55,953 bases of DNA from an uncultured Clostridia bacterium (GTDB lineage Bacteria > Bacillota > Clostridia > Oscillospirales > Oscillospiraceae). The position numbers and the translations under genes were made by a program. Location of the stretch: contig CAMFAL010000005.1 of assembly GCA_945948185.1 (NCBI GenBank), positions 1-55,953 of the forward strand. The letters are read 5' to 3'. Under the pieces are notes generated by a model. That model was given only the letters and a program-made list of their open reading frames with translations. It searched no databases and was not told the DNA's origin. Position 1 is the stretch's first letter, and each line of letters begins with the position of its first letter. Below, piece by piece: positions 31,983 through 41,035 of the stretch.

Positions 31983-33128
31983 TCAGGTCTGATAATCCTC
32001 CGGCTTTTCGCCTCTTCCGAAGTGCCAGAGGATGGCGTCGGCGATTCGGCGGCAGGCATTGCCGTCGCCGTAGGGATTCACCGCGTGGGCCATTCTGGCG
32101 TAGGCCTCCTTGTCCCGGATCAGGCGGTGGGCCATGGTAACGATGTCATCCTGAACCACACCAGCCAGCTTTACGGTCCCGGCAGCCACGGCTTCAGGCC
32201 GCTCTGTCTCCCGGCGGAGCACCAGAACGGGCTTGCCCAGGGCGGGAGCCTCCTCCTGCAAGCCGCCGGAGTCCGTCATGACCATGTAGCAACGGGCCAT
32301 CAGATTGTGCATCTCATCCGCCGGCAGCGGGTCAATGAGGTGGACCCGGGGGGCGCCCCGCAGGTAGGTGTCCACCGCCTCCCGGACCACCGGGCTCAGG
32401 TGAACGGGATACACCAACTCCACATCCTTGTTCTCCTCGGCAATCTGCCGCAGGGCCAGCATGATGTTCTTCATGGGTTCACCATAGTTCTCCCGCCGGT
32501 GGCAGGTCACCAGGATGATCTTTTTCTCCCCATAGGGCAGATGGTTCAGTTCTTCTGTTGTGAAGTGGTAGTCCTCCCGGACCGTGGTCTTCAGCGCATC
32601 GATCACCGTGTTGCCGGTAATGAAGAGACCCTCGGTAATGTTCTCTTTCAGAAGATTGTTTTTGTTGTTGACCGTGGGGCAAAAGTACAGGTCCGCGATG
32701 GAGGAAACCAGCTTCCGGTTCATCTCCTCCGGAAAGGGAGAGTACTTGTCATAGGTTCGTAATCCAGCCTCCACGTGCCCAACAGGCACCTGATGGTAAA
32801 AGGCGGCCAGAGCGCCGGCAAAGGTGGTGGAGGTATCTCCATGGACCAGGATCATGTCCGGCTTCAGGGCCTCGATGGCCTCGTCCATACCGGTAAGGCA
32901 CTTGCTGGTAATGGTGGACAGTGTCTGGCGGGGAGTCATGATATCCAGATCCCAGTCGGGCTTGACATTAAAAACCTCCAGCACACTGTCCAGCATCTGA
33001 CGGTGCTGTGCGGTGACACAGCAGAGGCTCTCCACTTCCTCCCGGGCAGCCAGCTCCTTCACCAGAGGGCACATCTTGATGGCCTCCGGCCGGGTGCCAA
33101 ACACACTCATGATACGCAGCTTATCCAT
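31983..33128 (-). CDS. wecB: UDP-N-acetylglucosamine 2-epimerase (non-hydrolysing)
   Basis: Converts UDP-GlcNAc to UDP-ManNAc for wall polysaccharide synthesis. The 381-residue protein opens with SVFGTRPEAIKMCPLVKEL and shows VHGDTSTTFAGALAAFYH, HVEAGLRTYDKYSPFPEEMNR, VTCHRRENYGEPM, and the UDP-binding MTDSGGLQEEAPALGKPVLVLR. All family residues I know (Arg in GTRPE, Asp in GDT, Glu in EAGLRT, His in CHRRE) are there. It directly follows the tagO-like gene; stop and start touch. Confidence 0.95.
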   Translation of the reverse strand: MDKLRIMSVFGTRPEAIKMCPLVKELAAREEVESLCCVTAQHRQMLDSVLEVFNVKPDWDLDIMTPRQTLSTITSKCLTGMDEAIEALKPDMILVHGDTSTTFAGALAAFYHQVPVGHVEAGLRTYDKYSPFPEEMNRKLVSSIADLYFCPTVNNKNNLLKENITEGLFITGNTVIDALKTTVREDYHFTTEELNHLPYGEKKIILVTCHRRENYGEPMKNIMLALRQIAEENKDVELVYPVHLSPVVREAVDTYLRGAPRVHLIDPLPADEMHNLMARCYMVMTDSGGLQEEAPALGKPVLVLRRETERPEAVAAGTVKLAGVVQDDIVTMAHRLIRDKEAYARMAHAVNPYGDGNACRRIADAILWHFGRGEKPEDYQT

Positions 33129-34265
33129 TTAACCTTCCTCATCTTTCTGTCCTTCGGCTGGCTTCTCTTCTTCATGGTGTCCGTGGTCCTTCAGTTCCTC
33201 CAGCTCTTCCTTCAGTTCCTCCCGGACCTCCCGGGGAAACACCACACGGGCAGCTACTGCACCCACAATGCACAGTGCCGCAAACATCAGCATGGCCTTC
33301 TGTTCACCGCTGGTGGTCAGCACTACGGCGGATAGACCCAGGATGGCGGAGATCACATACAGCGTGGCCACTGCCTGCTTCTGGTTCAGGCCCATATCAA
33401 TGAGCCGGTGATGGATGTGGCTCCGGTCGGCGTGCATGGGGCTCTGGCCGTGGGCAACGCGGCGGATGAAGGCAAAAGCCGTGTCAAAGATGGGCAATCC
33501 CAGAATCAGGAAGGGCACAACAAAGGACACCACCGCGTAATACTTAAACAGGCCCTGGATGGACATGGTGGCCAGGATAAAACCCAGGAAGGTGGCGCCG
33601 GTATCCCCCATGAACATCTTAGCGGGGTTCATGTTGTAGGGCATAAATCCCACGCAGGCGCCCACCAGGGCGGCCAGGACGATGGATACCTGGGTCTGTC
33701 CCCCCACCAGGGCAATGACCAGCATGGTGGTGGCGGAAATGGCGGAGACGCCGTTGGCGAGACCGTCCAGACCGTCGATCAGGTTCACCGCGTTGGTGAT
33801 GGCCACGATCCAAAGCACCGTAAAGGGCACGGATAAGCCTCCCAGTACCCAGTAAAGGCTCTCGGAAAAAATATTGGGATTGGAAAAGGCCAGAATCTGG
33901 ACGCCGTTCAGGGCAGGAATCAGGGCCGCCGCGATCTGGATCACAAATTTCAGCATAGCCGGCAGGGCCATGATGTCATCCACCACGCCCAGCACCACGA
34001 TGATGACCGCGCCCAGCAGAATGCTCTTCATCTCGGCACTGATTTCCGCGAACAGCAGGATGCTGACCATGAAGCCAATGAAAATGGCAAGGCCGCCCAG
34101 CCGCGGGATGGGTACCTTGTGCATCCGTCGGTTGTCCTTGGGCACGTCGATGGCACCCACCTTATAGGCAAAGGTCTTGACCACCGGCGTCATCAGGAAG
34201 CTGACCACCAGGGCCACCAGAAGCGCCAGTACCACGTAGGCCACCAGCCGATTTTCGATTAACAT
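33129..34265 (-). CDS. tagO: Undecaprenyl-phosphate GlcNAc-1-phosphate transferase (TagO/WecA-like)
   Basis: Starts a lipid-linked glycan by moving GlcNAc-1-phosphate to undecaprenyl phosphate. The 378-residue polytopic protein has the family blocks MHKVPIPRLGGLAIF, the Mg-binding VVDDIMALPA, LIDGLDGLANGVSAI, KMFMGDTGATFLGF and the HIHHRLIDMGLNQKQA loop. About eleven membrane spans are followed by a Glu/Lys-rich tail (VREELKEELEELKDHGHHEEEKPAEG, quoted here only in part as EELKEELEELKD). It precedes wecB directly. Together with the WecG/TagA-like gene at 5000-5719 it gives the first steps of a teichoic-acid-like glycan. Confidence 0.9.
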   Translation of the reverse strand: MLIENRLVAYVVLALLVALVVSFLMTPVVKTFAYKVGAIDVPKDNRRMHKVPIPRLGGLAIFIGFMVSILLFAEISAEMKSILLGAVIIVVLGVVDDIMALPAMLKFVIQIAAALIPALNGVQILAFSNPNIFSESLYWVLGGLSVPFTVLWIVAITNAVNLIDGLDGLANGVSAISATTMLVIALVGGQTQVSIVLAALVGACVGFMPYNMNPAKMFMGDTGATFLGFILATMSIQGLFKYYAVVSFVVPFLILGLPIFDTAFAFIRRVAHGQSPMHADRSHIHHRLIDMGLNQKQAVATLYVISAILGLSAVVLTTSGEQKAMLMFAALCIVGAVAARVVFPREVREELKEELEELKDHGHHEEEKPAEGQKDEEG

Positions 34266-34277
34266 GTCATTCCTCCA

Positions 34278-35279
34278 TCAGCGGGCGGCAAAGCCGACCT
34301 TTCTCTGAACCTTGGAGAGGGTCTTGTTGGCCAGGTACTGGGCCCGCTGGGCACCCTCCCGGTAGATGCTCTCCAGATAGGCCTTGTCGGCCATCAGGCG
34401 CTCGGACTCCTCCCGAATGGGGCGCAGCAGCTCCACCACAGCGTCTGCCACGGCGGGCTTGAACACGCCGTAGCCTTGGCCTGCAAACTCCGCCTCGGCC
34501 TCCTCCATGGTCTTTCCGGCAGCAGCGCAGTAAATGGTCAGCAGGTTGGAAACGCCGGGCTTGTTTTCCTTGTCAAAGCGCACGGCAGTCTCGCTGTCGG
34601 TAACAGCCCGCTTGAACTTCCGCTGGATCTCCTCCGGCTTATCCAGCAGGTAGACGCAGCCGTCCGGATCGGACTTACTCATCTTGTTGTCCGGATTGCC
34701 CAGGCTCATGATGCGGGCGCCCATCTTGGGGATGAAGGCCTCCGGCAGGGTGAAGGTATTGCTGTACACGCCGTTGAACCGCTGGGCGATGTCACGGGTC
34801 AGCTCCACATGCTGCCGCTGGTCCTCGCCCACCGGCACCAGATCCGCCTGGTACAGCAGGATGTCCGCCGCCATCAGCACGGGATAGGTGAAGAGGCCGG
34901 CGGTGATGTTGTCAGCGTGCTGCTGGGACTTCTGCTTGAACTGGGTCATGCGGCTCAGCTCACCGAACTGGGTATAGCAGCCCAGGATCCAGCTCAGCTC
35001 CGCATGCTGTGGCACATGGCTCTGGATGAACATAATATTCTTCTGAGGGTCCAGACCGCAGGCGATATACTGGGCCAGCTGAGCCACGGAACGGCGGCGC
35101 AGCTCTGCCGGATCCTGACGGACAGTGATGGCGTGCATATCCACGATGCAGTAGATGCAGTCATATTCATCCTGGAGAGCCACCCAGTTCTTGATGGCGC
35201 CCATATAAGAGCCCAAGGTCAGCTCGCCGCTGGGCTGAATACCGCTGAAAATTCTCTTTTTCTTCTCCTGATTTTCCAT
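34278..35279 (-). CDS. trpS: Tryptophanyl-tRNA synthetase
   Basis: Class I synthetase, 333 residues. The HIGH-equivalent lies in SGIQPSGELTLGSYMGAIKNW (quoted in part as GELTLGSYMGA), with MAADILLYQADLVPVGEDQ and the KMSKS-type LGNPDNKMSKSDP. ATG 35279 is preferred; an in-frame ATG at 35288 exists. The gene has its own promoter but no T-box. A GC-rich hairpin lies in the leader. The tagO-like gene follows 12 bases downstream. Confidence 0.95.
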   Translation of the reverse strand: MENQEKKKRIFSGIQPSGELTLGSYMGAIKNWVALQDEYDCIYCIVDMHAITVRQDPAELRRRSVAQLAQYIACGLDPQKNIMFIQSHVPQHAELSWILGCYTQFGELSRMTQFKQKSQQHADNITAGLFTYPVLMAADILLYQADLVPVGEDQRQHVELTRDIAQRFNGVYSNTFTLPEAFIPKMGARIMSLGNPDNKMSKSDPDGCVYLLDKPEEIQRKFKRAVTDSETAVRFDKENKPGVSNLLTIYCAAAGKTMEEAEAEFAGQGYGVFKPAVADAVVELLRPIREESERLMADKAYLESIYREGAQRAQYLANKTLSKVQRKVGFAAR

Positions 35280-35342
35280 GAGAAACACCTCGACATTCTC
35301 TGCCGCCGGGCCAACTCTGCCCCGGCGTGAATTTAATGTTAT

Positions 35343-35371
35343 ATTATAGCAGTTCCATCGGAATTGTGCAA
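35343..35371 (-). promoter_or_regulatory. Sigma-A promoter of trpS
   Basis: On the minus strand TTGCAC (35366-35371), a 17-base spacer and TATAAT (35343-35348). The leader of about 60 bases carries a GCCGGG/CCCGGC hairpin. Confidence 0.75.
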
Positions 35372-35385
35372 TCTATTTTCCACGC

Positions 35386-35790
35386 TCACTTTCGGAACGC
35401 AAAGAACCGCTGGCCCAGATAATTGAGGGCCGTGTACAGACACATGCCCACCAGCATGGCGGCATTTTCCTGCATCCACTGGCTCCGGCCCTCCAGCAGA
35501 TGGATGACCAGAGGCTTTGCCAGCCCGTAGGCCAGCAGCCAGCAGACCGCCACATTCAAAGCAAACCGGACCACCTGCTGCCAGGACCACTCCTTCTTCC
35601 GGAAGGTAAAATACTTGTTGAGGAAAAAGCTGACGATACCCCCCAGCAGATAGTTGGCGGCGGAGGACACCCAGTAGGAGCAGTGGGCCCAGTTATACAG
35701 CAGGAACATGGTGCCGCAGCCCACCAGGGTGTTGATAACGCCCACCAACAAGAACCGGGGCACCGTTCCGTCAATCAGTTTTCGTTCCAT
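35386..35790 (-). CDS. GtrA-family membrane protein (putative glycolipid flippase)
   Basis: A 134-residue protein with four membrane segments (RFLLVGVINTLVGCGTMFLLY, shown in part as FLLVGVINTLVGCGTMF; then ANYLLGGIVSFFLNKYFTFR; VCWLLAYGLAKPLV; and the last around MLVGMCLYTALNYLGQRFFAF). GtrA proteins flip undecaprenyl-phosphate-linked sugars across the membrane. ATG at 35790 overlaps the GT2 gene by 20 bases, so coupling is likely. It ends the GtrII/GT2/GtrA cassette. Confidence 0.88.
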   Translation of the reverse strand: MERKLIDGTVPRFLLVGVINTLVGCGTMFLLYNWAHCSYWVSSAANYLLGGIVSFFLNKYFTFRKKEWSWQQVVRFALNVAVCWLLAYGLAKPLVIHLLEGRSQWMQENAAMLVGMCLYTALNYLGQRFFAFRK

Positions 35791-36733
35791 CAGGGTTCTC
35801 CTTGTCGGTCTCCGCCAGGATATAGATGGGGCGGTGCTTGGTCTCCAGATAGGTCTTGGCAAGATACTGACCCAGGATACCCATGCACAGGAGCTGGATA
35901 CCGCCCATGAACATGACCATACAGGCCAGAGAAGGCCAGCCGCTGACCGGGTCCCCGAACAGCAGCGTCTTGACGATGATGTAGACCACCATCAGGAAGG
36001 AAACAAAGCACAGCAGGGTGCCCAGCACCGAGGCAATGGCCAGAGGAACTGTGGAAAAGCCCACGATGCCCTGGAGGGAATACAGAAGCAGCTTCCAGAA
36101 GGACCACTTGGTCTCTCCCGCCACCCGCTCTACGTTCTCGTAGGGCAGCCATTTGGTGCGGAAACCCACCCAGCCGAAGATGCCCTTGGAGAAGCGGTTA
36201 TATTCCCCCATGGAAACGATGGCGTCCACCATCTGGCGGGTCATCATGCGGAAGTCGCAGGCGCCGTCCACGATCTCCGTGTCGGAGATGCGGTTGATGA
36301 TTTTATAGAAGCAGCGGGCGAAGAAGCTGCGGATGGGTGGTTCCCCCTTCCGGCTCTCCCGGCGTGCCGCCACACAGTCGTATTCGCCGCTTTGAAGGCC
36401 CTCGTACATCTCGGGCAGCATGGCAGGCGGGTGCTGAAGGTCGGCATCCATGATAGCCACATAGTCGCCCTTTGCCTCCCGGAGGCCGGCATACATGGCG
36501 GCCTCCTTGCCAAAATTCCGGGAAAAGGACAGATACCGCACGTTGGGTGTCTCTTTGGCGAACCGCCGCAGGACAGACAACGTTCCGTCTTTTGACCCGT
36601 CGTTGACGAACAACAGTTCAAAGCCGCAGCCGTAAGCGGCGGTCATCTCCGCCTCCGTCTTTTGGATAGCCTCCAAAAAGTACGGCAGGGCGGCCTCCTC
36701 GTTATAACAGGGTACGATGATGGTGACCAGCAT
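35771..36733 (-). CDS. GT2 glycosyltransferase (GtrB/dolichyl-phosphate-sugar synthase-like)
   Basis: A 320-residue enzyme that transfers a hexose from a nucleotide sugar to undecaprenyl phosphate. The GT-A domain shows TIIVPCYNEEAALPYF, LLFVNDGSKDGTL, SFSRNFGKEAAMYAGL, and the metal-binding IMDADLQHPPAMLPEM. Two C-terminal membrane spans (LAIASVLGTLLCFVSFLMVV and ASLACMVMFMGGIQLLCMG-type) anchor it. It is in the expected order with GtrII upstream and GtrA downstream. Confidence 0.9.
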   Translation of the reverse strand: MLVTIIVPCYNEEAALPYFLEAIQKTEAEMTAAYGCGFELLFVNDGSKDGTLSVLRRFAKETPNVRYLSFSRNFGKEAAMYAGLREAKGDYVAIMDADLQHPPAMLPEMYEGLQSGEYDCVAARRESRKGEPPIRSFFARCFYKIINRISDTEIVDGACDFRMMTRQMVDAIVSMGEYNRFSKGIFGWVGFRTKWLPYENVERVAGETKWSFWKLLLYSLQGIVGFSTVPLAIASVLGTLLCFVSFLMVVYIIVKTLLFGDPVSGWPSLACMVMFMGGIQLLCMGILGQYLAKTYLETKHRPIYILAETDKENPDGTKTD

Positions 36734-36757
36734 CCCCTTTACCTCTCTTTCTTGACC

Positions 36758-38299
36758 TCAGGACAGCTTCACCACCACGGTGCCGTCCACCATGCGGATA
36801 CCACCCGCGTCAGGGAAGGCCGGCATGACCTGCACCTCCGGCATCTGGGAGAAATCTGTCTCTGTATCCCACGCCAGGGGATAATTGAGATAATCTGTCA
36901 GATAGCGGCCCAGATTGTAAGTGGCGGAATAATCACTCCACAGGCCCACGGTCTTGTCCAGCGCCTTGAATTCGTCCCGGCCCCGGTTCAGATAGTCGTT
37001 CCGGTCCAGCCGCCCCACAAAGGCAACCGGCGTCTCGCCGGGCACGTAGCCCTCCAGCAGCTCAATCCGGTCGATGATGCGGGCCGACAGAGCTACGGTG
37101 GCCGTTTTGTCCAATTCCTTTTTCAGATAAACCTGGTTGGCGTACACCACATGCTGCCACAGCACACAGCACAGCAGCACGGCTGCCGCAGTCCGCAGAG
37201 GCGCTCCCTGCCGCTCCTCATGCTCCCGGCACAGCAGCACCAACAGATACATCAGTTCATTTGCAAAGGTCATCAGCTGGGTGGCGCTGCCCTCCAGCAG
37301 AATGGCAGAGGAGTTGAAAGCCGTTGGAATCAGGCACACCAGCACCAGCAAAAGCGCCTTGTTTCCAATATGCCGCTGCTTGTCCATCAGGGTACGGAGC
37401 AAATACCAGCCCAACAGCGCCAGAAGCAGTCCGTGGACCACCGGCATCCACCAGCCCAGCACCCCGCCGGCGTCAAAAAGGCCCTTCACATAGTCCACAT
37501 TGGCGTCCTGTACCAGCCCCAGCAGCTTTCCAAGGCCCCCTCCGGCCAGCAGAGATTCCTCCACCCGGCGCTTGGCAACGCCGGTCACAGCACAAACCAG
37601 GGTCCACACCCCGTAATAGGCCATGAAACCCGCTGCCAGCAGAGCCAGATACCGGACGCCCGCCAGGACTGCCCCGGAAAGGGCCTCGTTGTCCCGCAGA
37701 CGCACCATCACCAAAATCAGGCAGAGGGATGCCGCCACGGTGAAGTAGGCCTGATAGACCGCCAAAGAGATCATCAGCGCCCCAAGGCCCGGAAGCACCC
37801 ACCAGCGCCCCCGGTGAAAGCAACACACCGCCGTCACCGCCAAAAGCAGGGCAAAGGCATACTCGTCCATGCAGTAGACATAGGTGGCCCCCGTCAGAGT
37901 CAGGGCCAGGTTTGTACAAAGCAAGCCGCAGGTCAACAGGATACCGCCGGCAGTTCGGATCTTCAGCAAATGGATGACCAGCCAGGCGGTCAGAGACATC
38001 CAAAAAATGAACAACAGCCCGATAAGCCAGGGAGCCGCCGCGTCCCCCTTCAACAGCTCGTACACCGGGATGACGAAGCGGCCGATACTGGTGTAAAAGG
38101 AAAAGCTCCCGGTGGCGTAGGTAAAATAGGAGATGGAGTCGTGGGAGAAGAACTCATTGGAAAATAAAAAGCCGTGGGCCGCGAAGGAGCACACCGCCGT
38201 AGCGCACAGCACCAGCCACGCCGTCTGCTTTCGCTCCGGCGTCCAGTATTCCCGCAGCCATCCACTGACCGGACAATCTGTCCCCCGGCGCAGTTCCAT
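36758..38299 (-). CDS. GtrII-type glucosyltransferase, polytopic
   Basis: A 513-residue protein with a dozen hydrophobic segments. The N-terminal half holds FSHDSISYFTYATGSF and RFVIPVYELLKGD, as in the glucosyl transferase GtrII family, which moves sugar from undecaprenyl phosphate to a polymer outside the cell. The acidic HDS loop after the first span is the likely catalytic region, by analogy with GT-C enzymes. It begins the leftward cassette with the GT2 and GtrA genes. The acceptor is unknown; the wall polysaccharide is a guess. Confidence 0.83.
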   Translation of the reverse strand: MELRRGTDCPVSGWLREYWTPERKQTAWLVLCATAVCSFAAHGFLFSNEFFSHDSISYFTYATGSFSFYTSIGRFVIPVYELLKGDAAAPWLIGLLFIFWMSLTAWLVIHLLKIRTAGGILLTCGLLCTNLALTLTGATYVYCMDEYAFALLLAVTAVCCFHRGRWWVLPGLGALMISLAVYQAYFTVAASLCLILVMVRLRDNEALSGAVLAGVRYLALLAAGFMAYYGVWTLVCAVTGVAKRRVEESLLAGGGLGKLLGLVQDANVDYVKGLFDAGGVLGWWMPVVHGLLLALLGWYLLRTLMDKQRHIGNKALLLVLVCLIPTAFNSSAILLEGSATQLMTFANELMYLLVLLCREHEERQGAPLRTAAAVLLCCVLWQHVVYANQVYLKKELDKTATVALSARIIDRIELLEGYVPGETPVAFVGRLDRNDYLNRGRDEFKALDKTVGLWSDYSATYNLGRYLTDYLNYPLAWDTETDFSQMPEVQVMPAFPDAGGIRMVDGTVVVKLS

Positions 38300-38335
38300 T
38301 CCATCACGCTCCCTGCCGCATAATTTTACAGTGTA

Positions 38336-38364
38336 AGCATAGCACCAGCCCCTGGATTTTTCAA
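38336..38364 (-). promoter_or_regulatory. Sigma-A promoter of the GtrII cassette
   Basis: On the minus strand TTGAAA (38359-38364), a 17-base spacer and TATGCT (38336-38341), about 37 bases before the start codon. It is divergent from the gltX promoter. Confidence 0.6.
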
Positions 38365-38386
38365 CCCCCGGAATGACCTTCCTGAC

Positions 38387-38415
38387 TTGACAATTTCCGT
38401 CTAAACATAGATAAT
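38387..38415 (+). promoter_or_regulatory. Sigma-A promoter of gltX
   Basis: TTGACA (38387-38392), a 17-base spacer and GATAAT (38410-38415), 43 bases before the gltX start. Confidence 0.75.
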
Positions 38416-38458
38416 GTAATTTATTGTATTGCGTAAAATTTCACATGGAGGTACTTTC

Positions 38459-39949
38459 ATGGCACTTGATATGACTTTTTTTGATGAGATGGAAGCCCGT
38501 ATTCCCAAGGGGAAGGTGCGGACCCGGTTTGCCCCCTCTCCCACCGGCTATATGCACGTGGGCAACCTGCGCACCGCCCTGTACACCTGGCTCATCGCCC
38601 GGCACAACGACGGAACCTTCATTCTCCGCATTGAGGATACCGACCAGGGTCGTCTGGTGGAGGGCGCCACGGACGTGATCTACCGCACCATGACCGAGTG
38701 CGGCCTGACCCATGACGAAGGCCCCGATGTGGGCGGCCCCACCGGCCCCTATATCCAGTCTGAGCGCCGGGACCTATATCTGCCCTACGCCCAGCTGCTG
38801 GTGGAAAAGGGCGCCGCCTATTACTGCTTCTGCGAGAAGACCGAGTCCGAGGAGGACTCCGGCGACTTTGACCGGGCCGATGACCCCTGCCGGAATCTGA
38901 GCGCTGAGGAAGTCGCTGCCAATCTGGCCGCCGGAAAGCCCTATGTCATCCGCCAGCGCATCCCCCATGAGGGTACTACCACCTTCCACGATGTATCCTT
39001 CGGTGACATCACCGTTGAAAACAAGACCCTGGATGACCAGGTGCTGCTGAAGCGGGACGGACTGCCCACCTACAACTTCGCCAACGTGGTGGACGATCAC
39101 CTGATGGGTATCACCCACGTGGTCCGGGGCAGCGAGTACCTCAGCTCCGCCCCCAAGTACAACCTGCTGTACGAGGCCTTCGGCTGGGACATCCCCACCT
39201 ACGTCCACTGCTCTCCCGTCATGCGGGACCAGCACAACAAGATGAGCAAGCGCCACGGCGATCCCTCCTATGAGGATCTGAAAGCTCAGGGTTATCTGAC
39301 GGACGCCATTTTGAACTATGTGGCGCTGCTGGGCTGGGCCCCCAAGGGCGAGCGCAGCGAGCAGGAGATCTTCTCCTTGGACGAGCTGGTAGAGGCTTTC
39401 GACATCGCCGGCATCTCCAAGTCCCCCGCCATCTTCGACATTGAAAAGCTGACCTATTTCAACGCCACGTACCTGCGTGCCCTGGCTCCCGAAGAGTTCG
39501 CCAAGGTCGCCGAGCCCTATATTCGCCAGGCCGTGAAGAACCCCGCCATCGATACCGCCGCCATTGCCGCCCTGCTGCAGGCCCGGTGCGAAAAGCTGAC
39601 GGACATCCCTGAAAAGGTGGATTTCTTCGACACTCTGCCCGAGTACGATGTGGAGTTCTTCACCAACAAGAAATCCAAGACCAATGCCGAGGTGTCCCTG
39701 AAGATGCTGGAGGCCGTGATTCCCGCCCTGGAGGCCATCCCCGACTGGACTGTGGACGCCGTTCACGACACTCTCATCGACCTGGCCGCCTCTTTGGAGG
39801 TGAAGAACGCCACCCTCATGTGGCCTGTCCGCATCGCTGTGGCCGGCAAGCTTGTGACTCCCGGCGGCGCTGTGGAGCTGTGCCACATTCTGGGCAAAGA
39901 GGAAACCCTCCGCCGCCTGAAGCAGGGCTGCGCAAAACTGCAGGCCTGA
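38459..39949 (+). CDS. gltX: Glutamyl-tRNA synthetase
   Basis: Class I synthetase, 496 residues. It opens with RTRFAPSPTGYMHVGNLRTAL (the HIGH equivalent is HVGN), followed by LRIEDTDQGRLVEGA, a Cys-X-Cys pair (YYCFCEKTE) of the zinc type, and KMSKRHGD. ATG 38459 has TGGAGG 8 bases upstream; a longer in-frame start at 38429 lies over the promoter leader. asnA follows by 23 bases, so both amino-acid genes form one operon. No T-box is visible. Confidence 0.95.
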   Translation: MALDMTFFDEMEARIPKGKVRTRFAPSPTGYMHVGNLRTALYTWLIARHNDGTFILRIEDTDQGRLVEGATDVIYRTMTECGLTHDEGPDVGGPTGPYIQSERRDLYLPYAQLLVEKGAAYYCFCEKTESEEDSGDFDRADDPCRNLSAEEVAANLAAGKPYVIRQRIPHEGTTTFHDVSFGDITVENKTLDDQVLLKRDGLPTYNFANVVDDHLMGITHVVRGSEYLSSAPKYNLLYEAFGWDIPTYVHCSPVMRDQHNKMSKRHGDPSYEDLKAQGYLTDAILNYVALLGWAPKGERSEQEIFSLDELVEAFDIAGISKSPAIFDIEKLTYFNATYLRALAPEEFAKVAEPYIRQAVKNPAIDTAAIAALLQARCEKLTDIPEKVDFFDTLPEYDVEFFTNKKSKTNAEVSLKMLEAVIPALEAIPDWTVDAVHDTLIDLAASLEVKNATLMWPVRIAVAGKLVTPGGAVELCHILGKEETLRRLKQGCAKLQA

Positions 39950-39972
39950 ATTTCGAAAAAAGGAAGATTCAC

Positions 39973-40980
39973 ATGAGCAAACTGTATATTCCCCAGGGCT
40001 ACACTACTCCCCTGCCCAACTACGAGCTGCAGCGGGCCATCGCCTTCATCAAGGACTCCTTCCAGACCAACCTGAGCAATGCCCTGAATCTGCGCCGGGT
40101 ATCCGCTCCCCTGTTCGTGGACGGCGGCTCCGGCCTCAACGACGATCTGAACGGCGTGGAACGCCCTGTGGCCTTCGATATCCCCGATGTGGGCGTCAAC
40201 GGCCAGGTGGTCCACTCCCTGGCAAAGTGGAAGCGTCTGGCGCTGAAGCGCTACGGCTTCCATGAGGGCAAAGGCCTCTACACCGACATGAATGCCATAC
40301 GGCGGGACGAGGAAGTGGACAATATCCACTCCATCTACGTGGACCAGTGGGACTGGGAGAAGATCATCTCCCGGGAGGACCGGAACGTCAACTACCTGAA
40401 ATCCAGCGTCCGGGCCATCGTAGGCGCCGTCTGCGAGACTGCCGAGGCTTTGAACGTGGCCTTCCCCAGCCTGCGCGGCAAGCTGGACCGCGAAGTGTTC
40501 TTTATCACCACTCAGGAGCTGGAGGACCTGTACCCCGACCTGACCCCCAACGAGCGGGAAACTGAGATCTGCCGCCAGCACCACACCGTGTTCCTGATGC
40601 AGATCGGCAAAACGCTGAAGTCCGGCAAAAAGCACGACGGCCGCGCACCCGACTACGATGACTGGGAGCTGAACGGCGACATCCTCATGTGGAACCCGAT
40701 TCTGGAGCGGAGTTTCGAGATTTCCTCCATGGGTATCCGGGTGGATGAGGCGTCTCTGGACCGTCAGCTGACGCTGGCAGGCTGCGATGAGCGCAGAAAC
40801 CTCCCCTTCCACAAGAGGCTGCTGAATGGTGAGCTGCCCCTGACCATGGGCGGCGGCATCGGCCAGTCCCGGCTGTGCATGCTGATGCTGGGCACCTGCC
40901 ACATCGGCGAGGTGCAGGCCAGCCTGTGGGACCAGGCAACTGTGGAGGCCTGTGAAAGTGCTGGAATCACGCTTCTGTAA
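39973..40980 (+). CDS. asnA: Aspartate-ammonia ligase (asparagine synthetase A)
   Basis: Makes asparagine from aspartate, ammonia and ATP. The 335-residue class II synthetase-like fold has RRVSAPLFVDGGSGLNDDLNG (seen from residue 37), KWKRLALKRYGFHEGKGLYTDMNAIRRDE (shown in part as GKGLYTDMNAIRRDE), DQWDWEKII, and the C-terminal GGGIGQSRLCMLML motif. It starts at ATG 39973 after AAGGAAG. Length is normal. It is the second gene behind gltX and ends in a strong terminator. Confidence 0.95.
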   Translation: MSKLYIPQGYTTPLPNYELQRAIAFIKDSFQTNLSNALNLRRVSAPLFVDGGSGLNDDLNGVERPVAFDIPDVGVNGQVVHSLAKWKRLALKRYGFHEGKGLYTDMNAIRRDEEVDNIHSIYVDQWDWEKIISREDRNVNYLKSSVRAIVGAVCETAEALNVAFPSLRGKLDREVFFITTQELEDLYPDLTPNERETEICRQHHTVFLMQIGKTLKSGKKHDGRAPDYDDWELNGDILMWNPILERSFEISSMGIRVDEASLDRQLTLAGCDERRNLPFHKRLLNGELPLTMGGGIGQSRLCMLMLGTCHIGEVQASLWDQATVEACESAGITLL

Positions 40981-40997
40981 AGTTATTTCACATCACT

Positions 40998-41035
40998 AAA
41001 AAGAGCCTGCTTTCCGTGGAAAGCAGGCTCTTTTT
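40998..41035. terminator. Terminator of asnA (bidirectional)
   Basis: The long stem AGAGCCTGCTTTC/GAAAGCAGGCTCT (about 41002-41014 and 41019-41031), with a tight 4-base loop, is followed by TTTTT and preceded by an A-run. It touches the stop codon of the converging glycosyltransferase. Confidence 0.9.
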
